From the NCBI GenBank assembly GCA_002707185.1, contig PAMF01000030.1, positions 2,596 through 11,270 of the forward strand: a DNA stretch of 8,675 nucleotides, in the 5' to 3' direction. The position numbers and the translations under genes are program-made. Source of the stretch: Chloroflexota bacterium. Lineage in GTDB: Bacteria > Chloroflexota > Dehalococcoidia > UBA3495. Positions within the stretch are counted from its first letter, which is position 1; the number at the start of each line of letters is the position of its first letter. This document shows positions 1-5,161 of the stretch, one piece after another. The notes under the pieces were generated by a model. The model was not told where the DNA came from and did no database searches. It saw only the letters and a program-made list of their open reading frames with translations.

Positions 1-275
1 GCTTCACTAGCGCCATCGGCGAGTTGTTCACGAACAATTTTGCGCATTTGTTTGGCGATTGGTACCTGGGCCTGATCGATAGTTTCCGCAGGGCATACCG
101 GGCACATTATTTGTTGGTCAATAGATTGAGCGTGAGATTCATCGTAATCTATTATATCAGTGCTGGTGGATGGAGTATCGGGACTTTGGGCCAGGACCGA
201 TGGGCTATATAACCCGATAACTATGATCCAAACCATAATTATTAAAGGATAGTATGATCGCCTAAAAATGTTCAC
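1..275 (-). CDS. ccmH: CcmH/CycL-type cytochrome c maturation protein, C-terminal part cut off by the window edge
   Basis: Translating the minus strand from GTG at 275 gives 91 residues that stay open to base 1. Residues 1-29 form a secretion signal: a basic start (NIFRR), a hydrophobic stretch at about 11-23, and a likely signal peptidase site after SVLA (residue 29). The mature part carries the CcmH signature MCPVC (C58, C61) followed by ETIDQAQ, IAKQMRKIVREQL and ADGASE, the usual spacing of the CcmH/CycL/NrfF family. That family keeps apocytochrome c thiols reduced, or presents them, on the outer face of the membrane for heme ligation. An in-frame stop lies just upstream, so GTG 275 is the longest start. 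ATG 236 would lose the basic n-region. The Shine-Dalgarno match is weak (GGA). It follows actE on the same strand after 72 bases, and its product would serve the two cytochromes of this cluster. Family assignment is firm; the start is moderately sure. Confidence 0.85.
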   Translation of the reverse strand, partial: MNIFRRSYYPLIIMVWIIVIGLYSPSVLAQSPDTPSTSTDIIDYDESHAQSIDQQIMCPVCPAETIDQAQVPIAKQMRKIVREQLADGASE

Positions 276-347
276 GTGTAGTCCATTGGATAGGTCTTAT
301 TAACTGATACGATATAATATATGGTTTGCAGGATTAGCCCAGTTTCT

Positions 348-902
348 CTAATTACACTTTTGCGGGTCATTCCCTTGAATGCAACCTACTACGTAATCAG
401 TAACGAGATCCATTTCCTCATTGTTAAGCAACTTCGAGAAATTCGGCATCACAGCCACCCCCGACACTAACAACCCTTTGATGCCGGCTCTCCCCAAGGC
501 TTTGGCTTGATCAGCGGTCAGATCAGGGGTCATAGCTGGTTGGTAGCCGTATTCTTGGATCATTCTGTTAAGTACAGGGCCGTCTCCCATAGCCGTATCT
601 CCGTGACACATGGCACAGTTCACTTCATATAAATGTTGCCCACTATTGGCAAATGAAGTTGCTTGTGGAGGCGGATAGTAAGCTACGGCTGTGTCAGGAA
701 CTGATAATCTGGGTGGTTCATGAGATTTGTATATTGGCTGATAATGCATTTCGTAGAAGATATCTAGTGGGTACGAGCCCTGGGAACAGCCAACAAGAGT
801 TGTTGCCGCAAATAACACTACAAGCGGTATTATAAGCCTCGCCGCTTTGCAACGGAATGTGCCGGGTATCGAAGACGGTATGTGAAGGAATTTGCTTATC
901 AT
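348..902 (-). CDS. actE: ActE, monoheme cytochrome c lipoprotein of alternative complex III
   Basis: This 184-residue protein has a basic, hydrophobic N-terminus (about 20-37) ending in the lipobox LVGC, so C39 should be lipidated and anchor it outside the membrane. One heme c motif, CAMCH (C96, C99, H100), is followed by GDTAMGDGP, typical of class I cytochrome c, and M152 in GVAVMPNF is the likely sixth iron ligand. A Tyr/Pro-rich linker at 43-80 (YEMHYQPIYKSHEPP) resembles the membrane-proximal part of ActE proteins. ActE is thought to take electrons from the ActA hemes and pass them to a soluble carrier or an oxidase. Two extra cysteines near the C-terminus (C174, C183) could form a disulfide. 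It starts 13 bases after actD, with AGGT about six bases before the ATG. Monoheme cytochrome and lipoprotein status are clear; the ActE name comes from context. Confidence 0.92.
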   Translation of the reverse strand: MISKFLHIPSSIPGTFRCKAARLIIPLVVLFAATTLVGCSQGSYPLDIFYEMHYQPIYKSHEPPRLSVPDTAVAYYPPPQATSFANSGQHLYEVNCAMCHGDTAMGDGPVLNRMIQEYGYQPAMTPDLTADQAKALGRAGIKGLLVSGVAVMPNFSKLLNNEEMDLVTDYVVGCIQGNDPQKCN

Positions 903-915
903 TGTTCTACCTAGC

Positions 916-1425
916 TTAAGTTTCCCCTTTTACTTCGATAGCTCCTGATCTGTTCATAAGGTCCTCTACTTGACCGTGCTGGCTTTCGTCAGTATTGACC
1001 AGGACACCGATAACCCCTTCTGTAATTCGGTTATCGTAGAGACCGAGTTTAGGTTTGGGTAACCGAGATTCAAAAATAATACCTAGGCACGTGAATAATA
1101 TAGCGCCGAGCATTGTACCTTCATAGCAGATAACTGCCATTGGAGGAAGCGAGAGTATGGGCTTCCCGCCGGTTACCATAGGGTAGGCTATTTGGGTCAG
1201 GGATGTGATCATAATCCCTGATGTCAAACCTAATATTGCACCAATAAACGGGAATACGTAAAGGCGATGCTTCTCCTCGCGTTCGCCAAATGCTCCTTCA
1301 GGGTATGGGGAATCAGTCAGAAAATCGTAGTCATTTTCTGATATACCAGCCCCCTTTAAAGCATCCCCTGCATCCGCAGCGGAATTTGCGTCATTGAATA
1401 ATCCTAATAATGGACGTTTTGCCAT
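916..1425 (-). CDS. actD: ActD, DUF3341 membrane subunit of alternative complex III
   Basis: The 169-residue protein matches the DUF3341/ActD layout: a soluble N-terminal domain that opens with GLFNDANSAADAGDALKGAG, a helical hairpin with two membrane segments (about 56-79 and 95-118) joined by a loop containing KPILSLPP, and a soluble C-terminal tail with VGVLV-type strand residues (137-143). ActD carries no cofactor. In known ACIII structures it is a peripheral/integral subunit beside the NrfD proteins. C100 and C113 lie inside the second helix with no metal motif. A strong Shine-Dalgarno (AAGAGGT at 1432-1438) six bases before ATG 1425 fixes the start. It sits between the ActC-like NrfD gene (55-base gap) and actE (13-base gap), a position typical of ACIII operons. 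DUF3341 proteins occur almost only with ACIII-like complexes, so this gene is strong support for the complex assignment. Confidence 0.92.
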   Translation of the reverse strand: MAKRPLLGLFNDANSAADAGDALKGAGISENDYDFLTDSPYPEGAFGEREEKHRLYVFPFIGAILGLTSGIMITSLTQIAYPMVTGGKPILSLPPMAVICYEGTMLGAILFTCLGIIFESRLPKPKLGLYDNRITEGVIGVLVNTDESQHGQVEDLMNRSGAIEVKGET

Positions 1426-1480
1426 AATGTTACCTCTTTAAGCCACTCAACTAGTAAACCTTTTTGTTGAGCTTGAGGAA

Positions 1481-2857
1481 CTAATCCTCCCTGTAGGTTG
1501 CGGGCACCACTCTTCGCCCGATTTGTATTTCGGTTTTCAATATGTCCCCTTCTTTTATGTCATACAATGGTACTAAGGGGAAAACCCTGCTAAAAAGTAA
1601 CATCAACATTGTCACTAACGCGAATGTGGCGGTTACTATGATAATTTCAGGAATACTGGGGGAATACATATTCCAAGTAAAGGTGAATACCTGCCGATTT
1701 GCCAACCCTGGGACGATGATTAAAAATCGTTCCAACCACATGCCGATGTTGACTGATATGCAGGCGATTGACATGATCCACAGATTGCGCCGAGCACTTC
1801 TACTTAGCCACAGTGCAACCGGTATAAAATAGGTAGTGACCACGAATATCACCGTCCAAGCACTAATAGGCCATATTGTGAACTGTAAAGCGCGAACAGC
1901 AATTTCATCTGCTTCTCTACCGTAGATTCCGAATATTACTTCCATTACGAAGAAATAGAACCACCCGGTAGCAACTACAACTAATAGTCTCCCTAGAGCG
2001 TCTATATGTTCGTGCCTGATGTATGCTTGCCACCCATATGCCCATCTAAGCAATATTAGAACGAATGCTACGGCTGATACACCGGAGTGTACCGCTCCAA
2101 CTACAAAGTAGGGCGCGAATATAGTAGAGTGCCAGGATTTCACTGCAACAGCCATACCGAAATCCCATGAGACTATGCTGTGCACTGAAACGAACACAGG
2201 AAGTATCAAAGCCGATAATAATACTCCTGCAATTACCTGAAGCTTCCATTGCCTGGGATTCCCCTGCCATCCAAGAGATAGCAGAGAATAAATTTGATGA
2301 GGAATACCTGTTGTTCGGTCTCGCAATACAGCGAAGTCAGGGACGAGAGCTAGGACAACGAATAGTGTGCTGGAGGTTAGATAAGTTAGAATCGCGCTCG
2401 GGTCCCAGATTAGTGGAGTTCTGACATTTGGCCATATGCCTCTAGCGAAATCATATGGGAATGCCCAGTACAGGATTCTCCAAGGTCGGCCTGTATGAAT
2501 GATAGGCATAGTCATAGCAGTCATTAACGAAAAAATAGTAAGAACTTCCGCTGCCCTTGTGGCTGGTCTTCGCCATTCGGCTTTAGCAAGCCGAAGGATA
2601 GCGGATAACATGACGCCTGCGTGGCTGATACCAATCCAAAAAACGAAATTGGTGATGAAGAAACCCCATACTACGGGCCTGTTGAGATTAGTAATCCCTA
2701 ATCCCCGGTTTATCATGTATCCAACTGTTACAGCGGCGATTAATAATATTACTGCACATACTGCAATTGCTGGCCAAAACCATCTAGGCGTATCTAGTAT
2801 GGGCCGAAGTAGATCTCGATTGACTTCGGTTGCTGTTAGGATTCTACCTTCCTGCAT
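1481..2857 (-). CDS. actC: ActC, NrfD-type quinol-oxidising membrane subunit of alternative complex III
   Basis: The 458-residue protein has about ten membrane helices (near 30-50, 62-86, 104-122, 155-173, 205-228, 243-270, 290-313, 327-350, 360-381, 404-424). Its motifs are those of ActC: LNRPVVWGFFITNFVFWIGI (59-78) followed by SHAG, HTGRPWR (121-127), SVHSIVSWDFG (224-234) and MWLERFLIIVPGL (373-385). H121, H226, D232 and E376 are polar residues inside or next to helices, and some are expected to line the quinol site, as in NrfD/PsrC proteins. The C-terminus has LYDIKEG, echoed as IWEIKEG in the neighbouring NrfD protein. Start ATG 2857 has a clear Shine-Dalgarno (TAGGAG at 2863-2868, five bases away). 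It retains the GRPW motif that the neighbouring NrfD protein lacks, which is why I call this one ActC and the other ActF. The role is known for the family; residue functions here are inferred. Confidence 0.9.
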   Translation of the reverse strand: MQEGRILTATEVNRDLLRPILDTPRWFWPAIAVCAVILLIAAVTVGYMINRGLGITNLNRPVVWGFFITNFVFWIGISHAGVMLSAILRLAKAEWRRPATRAAEVLTIFSLMTAMTMPIIHTGRPWRILYWAFPYDFARGIWPNVRTPLIWDPSAILTYLTSSTLFVVLALVPDFAVLRDRTTGIPHQIYSLLSLGWQGNPRQWKLQVIAGVLLSALILPVFVSVHSIVSWDFGMAVAVKSWHSTIFAPYFVVGAVHSGVSAVAFVLILLRWAYGWQAYIRHEHIDALGRLLVVVATGWFYFFVMEVIFGIYGREADEIAVRALQFTIWPISAWTVIFVVTTYFIPVALWLSRSARRNLWIMSIACISVNIGMWLERFLIIVPGLANRQVFTFTWNMYSPSIPEIIIVTATFALVTMLMLLFSRVFPLVPLYDIKEGDILKTEIQIGRRVVPATYRED

Positions 2858-2914
2858 CGAGGCTCCTATAAATTAATACTAGTTCATTAATATAGTTCAT
2901 GTGATATTACCCTG

Positions 2915-4345
2915 TTATTCTGGTTTCGCTACTACCAGATATTCTCCCCTAAACAGCTTACCCATCTTTTGGTACATCGCCCCTTCCTTTATCTCCCAGA
3001 TGGACATAGCTGGTAACAATTTGATGCTGATTAGATAGACAAATATCGGAACACCGATTATTCCCAAGACCATGAAGATATCCCAGAGGTCGGGAAATAC
3101 TGGGGGAGGTACTTTGGAATAAGCCAAAGCATATAGATCTCCAGCATTGAACGAGCCTACAAAGATTCTAATACTGAATAAGAATCCCCCTACCAAGGCA
3201 GATAGCCCTGCGAGCGCAGGCCCCCACGCTGTTTTTCTAATGGGATTCCAAACCATCAAGGCGAATGGGATAAAGAAACTAAATAGCACATTCGTCCAGA
3301 AAATCACAGAGTAACTTTCAAACATCAGGTATCTGAGGATACTTGACTCCACCTCTAGTCTGCCGTACCAAAACGTCATGAAAAATGCGAATAGATGGTA
3401 AGTCCATAACAGGCTGAGACCCAACAGTATCTTGCTTGCAGACCAGAAGAGGGACATACCAATGTATTGTCCGTAGCCGCCCCACTTACGCAGTACGAAT
3501 AAGATTATCAGCAAAAGACCCAAAGTGTTTTGGAAAGCGATAATCGTATATAACGGAGGTAGTATTGAATCCTTCCAACCGGCTATCAGGCTCATTGCGT
3601 AATCAGAAACTACTACAAAATGGACGAATACTACTAGCATAAAATAGAAGCCGCCTAATAAGCATAAGCCGGCTTTTTGCTGAATCCATTGTCGTTTGGT
3701 TCCATACCAACGTCCCGATAAAGCACTGTAGAGTGTTTTGCGGAACCCGTTAACTTTGTGCTTTGATTGGGCAAGGTCGGGCATTAGTGATAACCACAAA
3801 ATCCCTAGGCTGGTCACTGCGAGCCCTACTAAGCTCAAAATATTCCAGACACCAGGTGCTCCTATGGGGACTCCGGATGAGCCTAGCCAAATAGCTCGCC
3901 GTGCGGCTAATTCGCCATGGGCACCAGGCACGAAATCTGGATTGGCTATGGAAGGTAGCGCTATTACCATAGGGATAAAGAGTAATATATTGAATACCCC
4001 GATTATGGCGAACAACTCTGACACTCTAGAAAGAGGACGCCGCCAATGGCTTTTCGTAAACCGGAACGCGCACGCAACTAATGGCGCAGAACTGGTAATC
4101 ATGAACACGAACGAGAAGGCTGCCATATAATATCCCCAGGCGCTGTAATCGCTTAACCCCTGTCCAGTTAAGCGAATCACAAAACCTATTACACCTAGAG
4201 ATACGAGTCCAAGCGATATGAGAAGCAAAGCCATGAATGGTTTGCTTCTCTTGGTGGTCCTTTCCATCACTTCATCAGTGATTTGATTGGATTGAGGAAA
4301 CACCCATGTGTCTGCAGGGAAATGACTTGTCGAATGTTCTGCCAT
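2915..4345 (-). CDS. actF: ActF-like second NrfD-type membrane subunit of alternative complex III
   Basis: Predicted length is 476 residues from ATG 4345, or 481 from GTG 4360 (numbering below uses the longer form). A 40-residue cytoplasmic N-terminus precedes about ten membrane helices (near 42-64, 76-98, 114-136, 172-194, 229-251, 268-290, 305-328, 348-370, 380-400, 426-447). It is a divergent paralogue of the adjacent NrfD protein: WRRPLSRVSELFAI (106-119) parallels WRRPATRAAEVLTI, HFVVVSDYAMSL (247-258) parallels HSIVSWDFGMAV, and IWEIKEG (454-460) parallels LYDIKEG. The HTGRPWR motif is missing and the region is replaced by a loop with PGAHGELAARRAIWLGSSG (145-163). ActF in solved complexes is the second NrfD subunit, debated as a quinol or proton-path subunit. 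ATG 4345 is four bases past the actB2 stop, whereas GTG 4360 overlaps actB2 by 11 bases. Neither start has a strong Shine-Dalgarno, so translational coupling is likely. Confidence 0.85.
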   Translation of the reverse strand: MAEHSTSHFPADTWVFPQSNQITDEVMERTTKRSKPFMALLLISLGLVSLGVIGFVIRLTGQGLSDYSAWGYYMAAFSFVFMITSSAPLVACAFRFTKSHWRRPLSRVSELFAIIGVFNILLFIPMVIALPSIANPDFVPGAHGELAARRAIWLGSSGVPIGAPGVWNILSLVGLAVTSLGILWLSLMPDLAQSKHKVNGFRKTLYSALSGRWYGTKRQWIQQKAGLCLLGGFYFMLVVFVHFVVVSDYAMSLIAGWKDSILPPLYTIIAFQNTLGLLLIILFVLRKWGGYGQYIGMSLFWSASKILLGLSLLWTYHLFAFFMTFWYGRLEVESSILRYLMFESYSVIFWTNVLFSFFIPFALMVWNPIRKTAWGPALAGLSALVGGFLFSIRIFVGSFNAGDLYALAYSKVPPPVFPDLWDIFMVLGIIGVPIFVYLISIKLLPAMSIWEIKEGAMYQKMGKLFRGEYLVVAKPE

Positions 4346-4349
4346 CTTA

Positions 4350-5129
4350 TCAGTTCTCACCCAAAGGGTATTGATCTATCTTTTTTAAGTAGATGACGTT
4401 TGGCTTGGTTCCTAGCTCTTCAAGAAGAAGATAGCTTCGAGTACTCCTGTCATGTTCATGATGTATATCATGTTCGTTAACGTCGTCAAAATACGGGCCG
4501 ATTTTCGCTGATTTGTCCATCTGGTCGCCGAACGTCAATGCATTTGTTGGACAGGCTTGGGCACATGCAGGAAGGAAATTTCTTTCGGCCATATTTTGGT
4601 CATTGAGGCGACCACCTTCGGTGCGTTCAACTTTGAGTTCGCCGCGCCTGAGCCGTTGTACACAGAAGGTACATTTTTCTGTGATTCCCCTGGACCGGGC
4701 GGTTACGTCAGGGTTGAGATAATTTTCGAAGCTAGCCGGCCATGTTGGATGCCAGAAATTAAAGAAACGAACTTGATACGGGCAGTTATTGATGCAGTAG
4801 CGAGCACCAATACACCGATTGTAGATTTGAACATTTAGACCTTCGTCACTTTGATAGGTGGCGTATACCGGGCAAACGGGTTCGCATGGTGCGTTTGAGC
4901 AATGTTGGCACATTATGGGAATGAACCGAGCTTTAACGTTGGGATATTCACCTTCCCAATAGCGCTCAATTCGTATCCATTCGAAAGCTCGTTTCTGCAA
5001 GAAGGCGGCTTTATCGTTGATTGGAAGATTGTTCTCCGCTTGACATGCGACTACACACGCTTGACAACCAGTGCAACGGTCTAGGTCTACTACCATTCCC
5101 CATTTGTGATCTACTCTACTAGTTACCAT
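4350..5129 (-). CDS. actB2: ActB2, four-cluster ferredoxin-like subunit of alternative complex III (separate from ActB1)
   Basis: This 259-residue DmsB/NrfC-type protein has exactly 15 cysteines in family order: C19, C22, C25, C29; C74, C77, C82, C86; C106, C112, C116; C153, C156; C189, C193. By family topology the sets are C19/22/25/193, C29/153/156/189, C74/77/82/116 and C86/106/112. In the third motif, RCIGARYC, the usual second cysteine is A109, so that site should hold a [3Fe-4S] cluster and the others [4Fe-4S]. This fits the one [3Fe-4S] plus three [4Fe-4S] clusters reported for ACIII. It would carry electrons from the NrfD quinol site to the ActA hemes. There is no signal peptide, so export probably depends on the Tat signal of ActB1. 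A His/acid-rich stretch (HDIHHEHD, 220-227) precedes the conserved RSYLLLEELGTKPNVIYL tail. AGGA six bases before ATG 5129 supports the start. Confidence 0.93.
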   Translation of the reverse strand: MVTSRVDHKWGMVVDLDRCTGCQACVVACQAENNLPINDKAAFLQKRAFEWIRIERYWEGEYPNVKARFIPIMCQHCSNAPCEPVCPVYATYQSDEGLNVQIYNRCIGARYCINNCPYQVRFFNFWHPTWPASFENYLNPDVTARSRGITEKCTFCVQRLRRGELKVERTEGGRLNDQNMAERNFLPACAQACPTNALTFGDQMDKSAKIGPYFDDVNEHDIHHEHDRSTRSYLLLEELGTKPNVIYLKKIDQYPLGEN

Positions 5130-5141
5130 AAAAAATCCTAA

Positions 5142-5153
5142 TCAATTAATTGA
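5142..5153. repeat. 12-base perfect palindrome between actB1 and actB2
   Basis: TCAATTAATTGA lies in the 32-base gap after the actB1 stop and just upstream of the AGGA ribosome binding site of actB2. It is AT-rich, has no T-run of a terminator and could be chance. Confidence 0.35.
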
Positions 5154-5161
5154 CTCCGTTA

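Noticed and set aside
24..212. Plus-strand 62-codon open frame
   Set aside because: It lies opposite the ccmH fragment, has no recognisable domain and no ribosome binding site, whereas the minus strand has a signal peptide and the CcmH motif.
276..347. Terminator or separate promoter between actE and ccmH
   Set aside because: No stable hairpin followed by a T-run on the minus strand, and the AT-rich TATATTATAT stretch has no matching -35 box.
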